Assembly (NCBI GenBank): GCA_002405755.1
Contig: DHMK01000059.1
Span: 1-12,599 of the forward strand
Length of the DNA stretch: 12,599 nucleotides
Reading direction: 5' to 3'
Source: Clostridiales bacterium UBA4644
GTDB taxonomy: Bacteria > Bacillota > Clostridia > Oscillospirales > Butyricicoccaceae
Below the pieces are notes generated by a model, which saw nothing but the letters and a program-made list of their open reading frames with translations, was not told the DNA's origin and did not search any database. The translations under genes and the position numbers were made by a program. Positions 1-6,737 of the stretch are shown here, one piece after another; the first letter of the stretch is position 1; each line of letters begins with the position of its first letter.

Positions 1-1254
1 AACGGCATGACCGTGAAGGAAGCCATCCCCTTCATGAAGCAGTGGGTGGAGGACCACGGCATCGGCCGCCAGAAGGTCAATTACAAGCTGCGGGACTGGG
101 TCTTCTCCCGCCAGCGCTATTGGGGCGAGCCCATCCCTCTGGTCCATTGCGACAAGTGCGGCTGGGTGGCCATACCCGAAGACCAGCTGCCCCTGCGCCT
201 GCCGGAGGTGGACTCCTATGAGCCCACGGAAAACGGCGAGAGCCCCCTGGCAAAATGCACCGACTGGATCAACACCACCTGCCCCTGCTGCGGCGGCCCC
301 GCCCAGCGGGAGACGGATACCATGCCCCAGTGGGCCGGTTCCTCCTGGTATTATCTGCGTTACTGCGATCCCCACAACGATAAAGCCCTGGCCTCCAAGG
401 AGGCGCTGGACTACTGGATGCCCGTGGATTGGTACAACGGCGGCATGGAGCACACCACCCTGCATCTGCTCTATTCCCGCTTCTGGTATAAGTTCCTTTA
501 CGATATTGGCGTCGTCCCCACCTGCGAGCCCTATCAGAAGCGCACCTCCCACGGCATGATCCTGGGCGAGGGCGGCATCAAAATGTCCAAGAGCCGGGGC
601 AATGTGGTCAATCCCGACGATATCGTCCGGGAATACGGCGCAGACACCATGCGCCTTTATGAGATGTTCCTGGGCGACTTTGAAAAGGCCGCGCCCTGGG
701 ATCCCAAGGCCATCAAGGGCTGCAAGCGCTTTCTGGACCGGGTCTGGAACCTGAGCGAGAACCTGCAGGAGGGAGAGACCTATTCTCCCGCCAACGAAGC
801 CGCCATTCATAAGACCATCAAAAAGGTGGGCGAGGACGCCGACAGCCTGAAGGCCAACACCGCCATCGCCGCCATGATGGGCCTTTTGAACCAGCTGGAG
901 AAAAACGGCTGCAATAAGGCGGAGTTCCGCACCTTCATCACCATCCTCAATCCCTTCGCCCCCCATGTGACGGAGGAGATGAACGAGCTGCTGGGCGGGA
1001 AGGAGCCGCTGTGCCATGCGGCCTGGCCCGTTTACGACGAGAGCAAGACCGTGGATCAGAACCTGGAGCTTGCCGTTCAGGTCAACGGCAAGGTCCGCTC
1101 TGTGATCACCGTCGCCGCCGAGGCCAGCGAGGAGGAGATGCGGGAGACCGCCCTGGCGGACGCCAAGGTCCAGGCGGCGCTTTCCGGCATGCAGGTGGTC
1201 AAATCCATTGTTATTAAAAAGAAAATCGTCAATTTTGTGGTGAAACCGCAGTAA
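1..1254 (+). CDS. leuS: Leucyl-tRNA synthetase, C-terminal part (5' truncated by window edge)
   Basis: This is a class I aminoacyl-tRNA synthetase that charges tRNA-Leu with leucine in the cytoplasm. The frame is open from base 1, so the gene starts outside the window; 417 residues are visible, about half of a normal LeuRS of 800-860. The fragment shows the LeuRS block RDWVFSRQRYWGEPIP that follows the CP1 editing domain. Next come a Cys-pair segment (CDKCG, then CPCCGG), the SSWYYLRY and HLLYSRFWYKFLYD blocks, and the catalytic KMSKS loop at fragment residues 194-198 (bases 580-594). The anticodon-binding helical domain follows, then a C-terminal domain beginning VQVNGKVR. All expected C-terminal elements are present and I see no frameshift. 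The stop at 1252-1254 lies 5 bases before the -35 box of rpsU. I see no terminator between the two genes. Confidence 0.97.
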   Translation, partial: NGMTVKEAIPFMKQWVEDHGIGRQKVNYKLRDWVFSRQRYWGEPIPLVHCDKCGWVAIPEDQLPLRLPEVDSYEPTENGESPLAKCTDWINTTCPCCGGPAQRETDTMPQWAGSSWYYLRYCDPHNDKALASKEALDYWMPVDWYNGGMEHTTLHLLYSRFWYKFLYDIGVVPTCEPYQKRTSHGMILGEGGIKMSKSRGNVVNPDDIVREYGADTMRLYEMFLGDFEKAAPWDPKAIKGCKRFLDRVWNLSENLQEGETYSPANEAAIHKTIKKVGEDADSLKANTAIAAMMGLLNQLEKNGCNKAEFRTFITILNPFAPHVTEEMNELLGGKEPLCHAAWPVYDESKTVDQNLELAVQVNGKVRSVITVAAEASEEEMRETALADAKVQAALSGMQVVKSIVIKKKIVNFVVKPQ

Positions 1255-1259
1255 ATCCC

Positions 1260-1288
1260 TTGACAAACGCACCGGGCTTGCATATAAT
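1260..1288 (+). promoter_or_regulatory. Consensus sigma-A promoter for rpsU
   Basis: TTGACA at 1260-1265 and TATAAT at 1283-1288 are separated by exactly 17 bases, a perfect match to the housekeeping consensus. Transcription should start near 1295, which gives an untranslated leader of about 44 bases before rpsU. It begins just after the leuS stop codon. Confidence 0.9.
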
Positions 1289-1338
1289 ATACCTGTGATG
1301 CGTGTCATCGTTTTCTGTTCATGGAGGGAGGGAAGAAA

Positions 1339-1521
1339 ATGTCTGAGATCCGTGTGAAACCGGATGAGTCTTTGGATAACGCGCTGCGTCGTTTTAAGCG
1401 CTCCTGCGCGAAGTCCGGTGTGCTTTCCGAACTCCGCAAGCGTGAGTGCTACGAGAGTCCCAGCGTCAAGCGTCGCAAGAAGAGCGAAGCCGCTCGCGCC
1501 AAGAAAAAAATGTATCGCTGA
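1339..1521 (+). CDS. rpsU: 30S ribosomal protein S21
   Basis: This is a small basic protein of the small ribosomal subunit; in bacteria that have it, S21 sits near the 3' end of 16S rRNA and helps mRNA binding. The 60-residue product has the family's layout: an N-terminal SEIRVKPDESLDNALRRFKR segment, a helical middle with the RKRECYESPSVKRRKK stretch, and a strongly basic tail ending in KKKMYR. An in-frame ATG at 1321 exists but is unlikely to be the start. The purine-rich ribosome binding site GGAGGGAGGG (1323-1332) lies between the two ATGs, 6 bases before the ATG at 1339, and SEIRVKP is the usual N terminus. The gene is a monocistronic unit between a consensus promoter and a strong terminator, as expected for a highly expressed ribosomal gene. 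Confidence 0.96.
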   Translation: MSEIRVKPDESLDNALRRFKRSCAKSGVLSELRKRECYESPSVKRRKKSEAARAKKKMYR

Positions 1522-1536
1522 GTTGATCGTTTTTCT

Positions 1537-1569
1537 GGATGCCGCAGAGTTTTCTGCGGCATCCTTTTT
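1537..1569 (+). terminator. Intrinsic terminator of rpsU
   Basis: A perfect 12-bp stem (GGATGCCGCAGA at 1537-1548 with its complement at 1553-1564) has a GTTT loop and is followed at once by five T. It lies 15 bases after the rpsU stop. Confidence 0.93.
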
Positions 1570-1590
1570 CAAACGGCTCTGGCCGTGATG

Positions 1591-1596
1591 GGAGGA
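1591..1596 (+). promoter_or_regulatory. Ribosome binding site deciding the start of the 1603 gene
   Basis: GGAGGA lies 6 bases before the ATG at 1603. It falls after the alternative GTG (1585) and ATG (1588), so translation most likely starts at 1603. Confidence 0.8.
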
Positions 1597-1602
1597 AACA
1601 AG

Positions 1603-2160
1603 ATGAAAAAAGTGTTCTGGGGTGTTTTGCTGGCCATGGCCGGTCTGCCCACTATCCTGCAGCTGCTGATGCTCTTTCTGCTGCCCCAGCTGATGACGGG
1701 GACGGCTGCCGCCGTTTCCACCTTGCTGCTGGGCCTTTTGCAGGCGCTGGGCTATTATCTGATCATGTCGGCGGCGGCGGAGCTGCCCGGCGGCAACTGG
1801 GAATGGGCCTATAAGCTTTCCAAGATCCTCTGCGCCTATACGGTGGCGGTCTCGGTGGTGCAGCTGCTGCCTCTGTCGCTGCCCTCCGCGGTGTCCACGA
1901 TCCTGTATTATGTGACGGACTACAGCAGCTTTCTGGTGCTGTTTTTCATCATCCGCGGCGTGGCCGATCTGCAGTATGTGGCCCGGCGGGATCTGTATGC
2001 CGCGAAGATCAATACCTGCTTTACCGCCTGGGTACTGCTGCAGCTGGTGGGGAGCTTTATCTCGCTGGTGGGGCTGGCAGCGATCGCCGCCTATATTTAC
2101 ATGCTGGTGCTGCTCTATAAGGCCGCCAAAGCCTACGACGGCCGCAACGGCAGCTTTTGA
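1603..2160 (+). CDS. Polytopic membrane protein of unknown function
   Basis: This 185-residue integral membrane protein belongs to no family I can name. Hydrophobic stretches suggest about five membrane segments, roughly at residues 5-30, 34-58, 72-93, 98-119 and 137-173. A short charged loop (RGVADLQYVARRD, about 118-130) precedes the last hydrophobic region, and a short hydrophilic tail ends the protein. Several Leu/Gln-rich stretches (ILQLLML, LLQALGYYLI, VLLQLVGSF) recur but carry no catalytic motif. I chose the ATG at 1603 because GGAGGA stands 6 bases before it; the GTG at 1585 and ATG at 1588 lie upstream of or against that site. The gene is alone between the rpsU terminator and the palindromic terminator at 2184-2205. 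I see no clear promoter in the 33 bases before it, so it may depend on read-through from rpsU. Nothing in the sequence supports a specific function. Confidence 0.8.
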   Translation: MKKVFWGVLLAMAGLPTILQLLMLFLLPQLMTGTAAAVSTLLLGLLQALGYYLIMSAAAELPGGNWEWAYKLSKILCAYTVAVSVVQLLPLSLPSAVSTILYYVTDYSSFLVLFFIIRGVADLQYVARRDLYAAKINTCFTAWVLLQLVGSFISLVGLAAIAAYIYMLVLLYKAAKAYDGRNGSF

Positions 2161-2183
2161 GCGCAAAATAATAAATTAAAAAA

Positions 2184-2205
2184 GGACGCAGCCGCGGCTG
2201 CGTCC
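2184..2205. terminator. Palindromic bidirectional terminator between convergent genes
   Basis: GGACGCAGCC (2184-2193) pairs perfectly with GGCTGCGTCC (2196-2205) around a two-base centre. The whole 22-mer reads the same on both strands, so some central pairs must open to form the loop. On the minus strand it is followed by TTTTTT and then more A/T, a strong terminator for the rnfC-rnfD operon. On the plus strand the tail is TTTGCTTGTTT, weaker but adequate for the 1603-2160 gene. Confidence 0.88.
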
Positions 2206-2227
2206 TTTGCTTGTTTGAAGGAGAGGG

Positions 2228-3316
2228 TCAGGGCTGTTTGACGATCACATCCAACGTCTCATCGGAGCGGGCACTGCCGGCGGGGGCCAGGATGCCAAGA
2301 CGGCAGTCCGTCTCCGCAAGCGCCTGCCGCAGAGCGGAAAGATCCGTGTCGGAAGCGGCCGTATCCACATAGAGTACATCAAAATACTGGGCCAGCTCCA
2401 TTACATCCTGCCCGGCCTCGCTGTCCAGCAGATCCTGGGCGGCGTGCTCCGTGAGCAAAAGGCCCAGCGGTAGCGCAGTCCCTTCAGAAAGCTGCCGCGC
2501 CAGCTCCGTCAGCGCCGCCGTCTTGGAGGGGGTGCCGCTCAGGTCGATGAGCTGGGTTTTTCCCACGGTGGGGAACTGAAAGTCCGTCAGGACCACCTGA
2601 CAGAAGCCCTGGGCCTGGCAGGCCGCCAACTGGGCCAGCAGGCAGGAGGCCGTGTCCTTACCGGAGGGATCGAACCAGGCGGAATAGTCCCGATCCAGCC
2701 AGGTGGCCCCGCTCTCCACCCGCAAGGCAGAGGAACGGTAAAGCTTCCGGGGCCGCAGATCGTCCCGCAGGGCGGGCAAAATGGCCACGGGAGCCGCTTC
2801 CGAAGCGTCCTTCGCGTCGGAAAGAAGGGTGGCAAAGGTCTCCGCCTGCTCCGAGACGGCCCCCTGCGCTGCGCCGCTGTCGGGCAGCAGGGAAGCGCCC
2901 GTCTCATCCTTCACCAGAATGGCCAGCTGCTGCAGTCCGCTGTCCCGCAGGTCAGTCATGACGGCGGCATAATCCTCCAGCAGGGCCGCCCCCTCCGCAT
3001 ACTGGGCAAAGATCGGGGCGGCGGCAGGCGTCTCCGGCGCGTCAGGCTCCTGCGGCTCCGGGTCCTCGATGGTCAGGTCAAAATCCTCGTCTGCCGGAGG
3101 CGTTTCTCCCTCCTGCGCGTCGGGCTGCTCCTGCTGGCCGGAGGGAGAAGGCTCCCGGACAGGAAAGTGGAGCCATTCCGGCAGGTCGCCCCGGCGGCTA
3201 TAGAGCCAAAGCCCGCCGGCTGCCAGCGCCAGAACCAGAAGCAAAAGAAGCATCCCCAACAGGATATGCCGTTTTTTCCGCCGGCGTGCGCCGGTGTAGC
3301 GATGATAATAGCCCAT
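2228..3316 (-). CDS. Membrane-anchored DUF4015-like (putative glycoside hydrolase fold) protein
   Basis: This 362-residue protein has a basic N terminus (RRRKKRH), one membrane helix at about 18-39, an acidic Pro/Glu-rich linker at about 52-100, and an extracytoplasmic domain from about 100 to the end. The domain resembles a diverged DUF4015 putative glycosyl hydrolase with a TIM-barrel pattern. LAILVKDETG (131-140) matches the family's VxDVKDxxG block. WLDRDYSAWFDP (206-217) matches the WxDxxGxxWxDP block. GFCQVVLTDFQFP (237-249) matches GFDEIQFDYIRFP, keeping the acidic Asp245. The family assignment rests on these remembered patterns, and enzyme activity is not shown. The start ATG (complement of 3314-3316) follows an AGGAGG site at about 10 bases. 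The gene lies 32 bases after rnfD with no terminator between, so it is probably the last gene of that operon; its stop is followed by the palindromic terminator. Alternative: a catalytically inactive relative with a cell-wall or scaffold role. Confidence 0.68.
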   Translation of the reverse strand: MGYYHRYTGARRRKKRHILLGMLLLLLVLALAAGGLWLYSRRGDLPEWLHFPVREPSPSGQQEQPDAQEGETPPADEDFDLTIEDPEPQEPDAPETPAAAPIFAQYAEGAALLEDYAAVMTDLRDSGLQQLAILVKDETGASLLPDSGAAQGAVSEQAETFATLLSDAKDASEAAPVAILPALRDDLRPRKLYRSSALRVESGATWLDRDYSAWFDPSGKDTASCLLAQLAACQAQGFCQVVLTDFQFPTVGKTQLIDLSGTPSKTAALTELARQLSEGTALPLGLLLTEHAAQDLLDSEAGQDVMELAQYFDVLYVDTAASDTDLSALRQALAETDCRLGILAPAGSARSDETLDVIVKQP

Positions 3317-3348
3317 GGACGTCTGCCCTCCTTTGTTTCAGAATCGGT

Positions 3349-4431
3349 TCATTTTTTGCGGCGTCCGCCGGATCCTGTTGCGGGTCTTCCCGCCGGACGG
3401 GCCGGGACGGGCGCTTCGGCAGGCGCGGCCTCCTTATGCTTGACGAGGGCCGGGCCGCCGCGCCAAAGAGGCTTGGCGTCCAGGTGAAGGAAGCGGTCTG
3501 CCAGAAAGACCAGCGCGTTCATGATCAAAATGGCATACCAGACGCCCTCCGGGGCGCTGCCATGATAGCGCAGCAGCACCGTCAGCGCGCCGCAGCCAAT
3601 GCCATAAAGCACCTGGCCCAGGGGCGTCACCGGGCTGGTGGTATAGTCCGTGATCAGGAAAAAGGCCGCCAGCATGGCGCCGCCGGAGACCAGCTCATAG
3701 GCCATCCAGAGCAGCGGGCCCTGGTTGCCCTTGCTGAACACATAAGTCAGAAGCGCCATGGTCCCCAAAAAGGCCAGCGGCGTCCGCAGGGGGATCACCC
3801 GGCGAAACAGCAGCCAAAGTCCGCCGGCCAGCAGCGCAAGGGCAGAGACCTCACCCAGACAGCCGCTGACCATGCCAAGGGCGGTGTTGGTCAGAGAGGT
3901 CTCGGGCAGCTGTCCGCTCTGCAAAATGGAAAGGGTGGTGGGCTCCGCTGCGATCTCGCCGCAGGAGGCAAGCACGGGCAGCAGCGTCCGCGCCCGGCAG
4001 AAGGTGGACATGGCGGCAGGAAAGCAGATCGCCAGCAGCGTCCGGCCGCAGAGGGCGGGGTTCAGGGCGTTTTTGCCCAGCCCGCCGGAAAGCCCCTTTA
4101 CGATGACGATGGCGAAAAAGTCCGCCAGCAGCACCATCCACCATTCCACCGTCACCGGCAGCGTATAACACAGCAGCATACCTGTGACCACCGCGGAAAG
4201 GTCGGAGATCCGGGCCTTTTTCCAGACGATCTTCTGAAGCAGCCATTCAAAGCAGACGCACCCCGTCACTGAAACGGCCACCAGCGCCAGCGCCCGCAAG
4301 CCAAACAGGAAGACGGCCAACGCCAGCGCCGGCAGCAGGCCGATGATCACATCCAGCATGATCTGCCGGGTGGACTGCTCGCTGCGCAGGAAGGGGGCGG
4401 AGCTGGTTTTTACATGAGAGAGATCATACAT
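3349..4431 (-). CDS. rnfD: RnfD-like subunit of an ion-translocating ferredoxin:NAD+ oxidoreductase
   Basis: RnfD is a membrane subunit of the Rnf complex, which couples electron flow between ferredoxin and NAD+ to Na+ or H+ transport; in known members it carries covalently bound FMN. This 360-residue copy has many membrane segments and recognisable family blocks: SDLSAVVTGMLLCYTLP (76-92), GGLGKNALNPALCGR (116-130), GMVSGCLGEVSALALLAGG (186-204), YELVSGGAMLAAFFLITDYTTSP (245-267) and GQVLYGIGCGALTVLLR. The usual flavinylation motif (DxxSGAT-like) is much altered: the aligned stretch is EIAAEPTTL at 159-167, keeping only Thr165 or Thr166. The C terminus carries an unusual Ala/Pro/Arg-rich tail (about 328-360). 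The start at 4431 (MYDLSHVKTS) is preferred over the in-frame ATG at 4461, which lies inside rnfC; GTGAGG containing the rnfC stop serves as ribosome binding site, 10 bases away. The N terminus and gene order support co-transcription with rnfC. Confidence 0.9.
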   Translation of the reverse strand: MYDLSHVKTSSAPFLRSEQSTRQIMLDVIIGLLPALALAVFLFGLRALALVAVSVTGCVCFEWLLQKIVWKKARISDLSAVVTGMLLCYTLPVTVEWWMVLLADFFAIVIVKGLSGGLGKNALNPALCGRTLLAICFPAAMSTFCRARTLLPVLASCGEIAAEPTTLSILQSGQLPETSLTNTALGMVSGCLGEVSALALLAGGLWLLFRRVIPLRTPLAFLGTMALLTYVFSKGNQGPLLWMAYELVSGGAMLAAFFLITDYTTSPVTPLGQVLYGIGCGALTVLLRYHGSAPEGVWYAILIMNALVFLADRFLHLDAKPLWRGGPALVKHKEAAPAEAPVPARPAGRPATGSGGRRKK

Positions 4432-4441
4432 AGCCTTTGCC

Positions 4442-5755
4442 TCACTTTTGCTTGCGCGCATCCAGCACGCGCTGTTTTCCCCGGCGGATATTCTGCATCA
4501 GGGGCATCCTGCCGGGACAGACATATTGGCAGGCGCCGCATTCCGTGCAGTCCAGGATCCGATAATCCCGCAGCAGGGCCAGCCGGCCCCGCTCCCCCAG
4601 CCGGGAGAGGGAAAGGGGGATCAGCTGCTGAGGACAGGCCTCCGCGCAGCGGCCGCAGCGGATGCAGGCCGGCGTTTCCGAATCCCGCTCCTCTTCCCGG
4701 CCAAAGGCCAGAAAGCCGCCGGTGGTCTTGAGGACGGGAACATCCAGCCGGGTCTGGGGCAGACCCATCATGGGCCCGCCCAGGATCAGCCGGGTGGGCG
4801 GCTCCAAAAATCCGCCGCAGGCGTCGATCAGGGCCTCCACCGGCGTGCCGATGCGGCATTCCAGATTTTTCGGGTTTGCCACGGCGCTGCCGGAAACGGT
4901 GACGATCCGGCGGATATCCGGCATGCCGCCGGTAAACAGACGGTAGACCGCCGCCGCCGTGTCGATGTTGAAGACCACGCAGCCCGCGTCCAGCGGGCCC
5001 TTGCCGGAGGGGATGCTCCGGCCTGTGAGGGATTCCGTCAGCTGCCGCTCCATGCCCTGGGGATATTTGCTCACCAGCGAGCACAGCTGAATGGAGCCGT
5101 CCTGGGGGAGACATTCCCGCAGCTTGGGAAAGGCGTCCTGCTTGTTGGCCTCCACGCCCAGGATCACCCGGCGCACGCCCAGGATCCGGGAAAGCAGGCT
5201 GCCGCCGCCGATGACCTCCCAGGGATATTCCAGCAGGATCCTGTGGTCGGAGGTCAGGTAAGGCTCGCTTTCCGCGCCGTTGAGCAGAATGGTGTCGACC
5301 CTGCCCCGGGCGGCCGCCAGCTTGGCGGCGGTAGGCAGACCCTGATTGCCGTGGCAGACGATGCCGGACCGGGCCAGCATGACGATGGCCTCCTCCGCCG
5401 TCAGCGAATCCACATCCGCCGGGCGGATAGAGGGATCGGGCTCGTCCAGCAGGTCGTTTTCAATGACGATGCTCACGGTCTCACCGCCGTAAACATCGGG
5501 CCGGGGCTCGATGGCTTTCACCGTTCCGGAGACGGAGGCGTGGATGGGGGCGGAGCGGGGGGAGACTGCTTCTGCGATCTGCTGCCCCAGCAGGACCCGC
5601 TGACCCACGGAAACGATGGGCTGGCAGGGTGCGTCCGGCCGCAGCGCCAGCGGCAGGACCAGCTCCTTTACCGGCGGCAGAAGCTCGATGGCCTTGCCCC
5701 GGGTAAGACTTTTATGATCGTCGGCATAAATGCCGCCTTTGAATGTACGCGCCAT
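4442..5755 (-). CDS. rnfC: RnfC-like subunit of an ion-translocating ferredoxin:NAD+ oxidoreductase
   Basis: RnfC is the peripheral, NuoF-like subunit that holds iron-sulfur clusters and contributes the NADH side of the Rnf complex. The 437-residue product has normal family length. It shows an N-terminal barrel-sandwich segment (FKGGIYADDHKSLT, later HASVSGTV at 72-79), the NGAESEPYLTSDHR block (159-171), YPQGMERQL (231-239), RIGTPVEALI (301-310) and ILGGPMMG (324-331). Two 4Fe-4S motifs follow: Cys364/367/370/374 and Cys403/406/409/413. Odd point: the Gly-rich loop usually read as GIVGxGGAxFPTHVKL is here GIVCHGNQGLPTAAKL (131-146), so the expected FMN/NADH loop is eroded. The start at 5755 has a GAGGTGA site just upstream and matches the usual MxxxTFKGGI start; the open frame continues upstream, but those residues cross the promoter. 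It is the first gene of an rnfC-rnfD-DUF4015-like operon. Confidence 0.93.
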   Translation of the reverse strand: MARTFKGGIYADDHKSLTRGKAIELLPPVKELVLPLALRPDAPCQPIVSVGQRVLLGQQIAEAVSPRSAPIHASVSGTVKAIEPRPDVYGGETVSIVIENDLLDEPDPSIRPADVDSLTAEEAIVMLARSGIVCHGNQGLPTAAKLAAARGRVDTILLNGAESEPYLTSDHRILLEYPWEVIGGGSLLSRILGVRRVILGVEANKQDAFPKLRECLPQDGSIQLCSLVSKYPQGMERQLTESLTGRSIPSGKGPLDAGCVVFNIDTAAAVYRLFTGGMPDIRRIVTVSGSAVANPKNLECRIGTPVEALIDACGGFLEPPTRLILGGPMMGLPQTRLDVPVLKTTGGFLAFGREEERDSETPACIRCGRCAEACPQQLIPLSLSRLGERGRLALLRDYRILDCTECGACQYVCPGRMPLMQNIRRGKQRVLDARKQK

Positions 5756-5785
5756 AGTGTCACCTCGATCTTGATAAACATACCT

Positions 5786-5814
5786 ATTATATACAGAAAT
5801 CGGGAGAATCTCAA
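5786..5814 (-). promoter_or_regulatory. Promoter of the rnfC-rnfD operon
   Basis: On the minus strand TTGAGA (complement of 5809-5814) and TATAAT (complement of 5786-5791) are separated by 17 bases. This leaves a leader of roughly 25 bases before the rnfC ATG, including the GAGGTGA ribosome binding site. Confidence 0.85.
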
Positions 5815-5820
5815 CCGCTT

Positions 5821-5836
5821 CCCGCGAAAAAGCGGG
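5821..5836. repeat. Small inverted repeat upstream of the rnfC -35 box
   Basis: CCCGC (5821-5825) and GCGGG (5832-5836) flank GAAAAA. It lies just upstream of the rnfC promoter, in the divergent intergenic region, so it is not in the rnfC transcript. It could be a protein binding site or chance. Confidence 0.35.
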
Positions 5837-5941
5837 ACGGAAGTTGTAAACTTTCCTGTATTTCCCGGCGTTTGCTTGTTCGAAAGCCTTGGAAGCATAA
5901 CCGGCCCGACCGGCGCATAGGCTCGAGCAGGAGGGATCGGA

Positions 5942-6607
5942 ATGAAAGGAAAGCGTGAATGGAATCTGGATCATGCCTATCTGGCGGTGATGTGCGTCAG
6001 CCTGGTCTGCTGTCTGACGCTTTTGGGCAGCGTTGTGCTGGATCGCCCGCTGACCGCTCAGACGGAGGACCATGTGCCTGTGCTCCGGCTGGAGCAGCAG
6101 GAGGAGCACGAAATTCTTACTGCAGCGGAGCCGGACCTGTCCGGCGAAACGGCGCAGGAGACGGCATTGCCCCAGAGCGGCGTCGTGCTCACCGGTCAGC
6201 GCCTGCAAACGCTGCTGGAGGAGGCTCTGCCGGAGGATTTCCCGGCGGAGAGCATCGGAGTGGAGCTGGAGGATGGGCTGCTGGAGCTGGAAATGGCCGT
6301 GCGGCGGCAGACGCTCATCGCCTATCTGAAGCAGCGGGGCGCCAGGTTCAGCCTGGCACAGTCGCTGGCGCTGAAGCTTTTGCCCTCGCAGCTGCAGGCG
6401 AAGACGACCTTCGCCGTGGCGGCGGATGAAGCGGGGCTGCATTTTACGCCCCTGTCGCTGCAGGCGGGAGAGAAGAGCATCGCCCTTTCCGGTCTGCCCC
6501 AGGACGTGTTCGGCGCGGTGGATCAGGCGGCAAACAGCGCGCTGGCCAGCCGAAATATCAGCTTTTCCTCCGCCCAGTGGACGGAGGAGGGCCTGCTTCT
6601 GCAATAG
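5942..6607 (+). CDS. Single-pass membrane-anchored protein of unknown function
   Basis: This 221-residue protein has a short charged N terminus, one hydrophobic segment at about 13-33 (a membrane anchor or uncleaved signal), an acidic linker rich in Glu/Gln (about 38-78), and an extracytoplasmic domain from about 80. The domain pattern is a LTGQRLQTLLEEALP helix followed by alternating hydrophobic strands (IGVELEDGLLELEMAV, KTTFAVAADEAGLHFTPLSLQ) and a helical FGAVDQAANSALAS segment. That layout loosely recalls lipid-binding-type exported proteins such as YpmS (DUF2140) or LmeA, but I cannot make a firm family call. The ATG at 5942 has AGGAGGG (5929-5935) 6 bases upstream. It is transcribed divergently from rnfC and stands alone, closed by a strong terminator. 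No good promoter is visible; TTGCTT (5872-5877) with CATAAC (5896-5901) and an 18-base spacer is the best but weak candidate. Confidence 0.82.
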   Translation: MKGKREWNLDHAYLAVMCVSLVCCLTLLGSVVLDRPLTAQTEDHVPVLRLEQQEEHEILTAAEPDLSGETAQETALPQSGVVLTGQRLQTLLEEALPEDFPAESIGVELEDGLLELEMAVRRQTLIAYLKQRGARFSLAQSLALKLLPSQLQAKTTFAVAADEAGLHFTPLSLQAGEKSIALSGLPQDVFGAVDQAANSALASRNISFSSAQWTEEGLLLQ

Positions 6608-6615
6608 CGCTGCCC

Positions 6616-6645
6616 GCGGGAAGAAGGGGTTCTTCCCGCTTTTTT
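6616..6645 (+). terminator. Intrinsic terminator after the 5942-6607 gene
   Basis: GCGGGAAGAA (6616-6625) and its perfect complement (6630-6639) enclose a GGGG loop and are followed by six T. It starts 8 bases after the stop codon. Confidence 0.94.
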
Positions 6646-6709
6646 CGTGAAAAAACAGCAAAGTTTAAGATTTCGTTACGAAATTCTTTGGATTTTCTGA
6701 AAAATTTGG

Positions 6710-6737
6710 TTGCAATCCGCCGCCGGCATGCTACAAT
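6710..6737 (+). promoter_or_regulatory. Probable promoter of the methyltransferase-lipid kinase unit
   Basis: TTGCAA (6710-6715) and TACAAT (6732-6737) are separated by 16 bases. The site sits after the preceding terminator and gives a leader of about 80 bases, which contains a small GC hairpin. Confidence 0.7.

Noticed and set aside
3286..4272. Plus-strand open frame of 328 codons across rnfD
   Set aside because: It is the shadow of rnfD, with Arg/Gln/Gly-rich composition and no recognisable motif.
4432..4461. Earlier ATG for rnfD at 4461
   Set aside because: It lies inside the rnfC coding region and would add ten residues (MRASKSEAKA) not expected in RnfD; a better-placed ribosome binding site serves the ATG at 4431.
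4448..5920. Plus-strand open frame of 490 codons across rnfC
   Set aside because: It is antisense to a clear RnfC with two Fe-S motifs; composition is Gly/Ala/Arg/Gln-rich with no domain and no ribosome binding site.
5756..6661. Upstream extension of the rnfC reading frame
   Set aside because: It would cover the rnfC promoter and the opposite gene; the product upstream of MARTFKGGI looks like non-coding GC-rich sequence.
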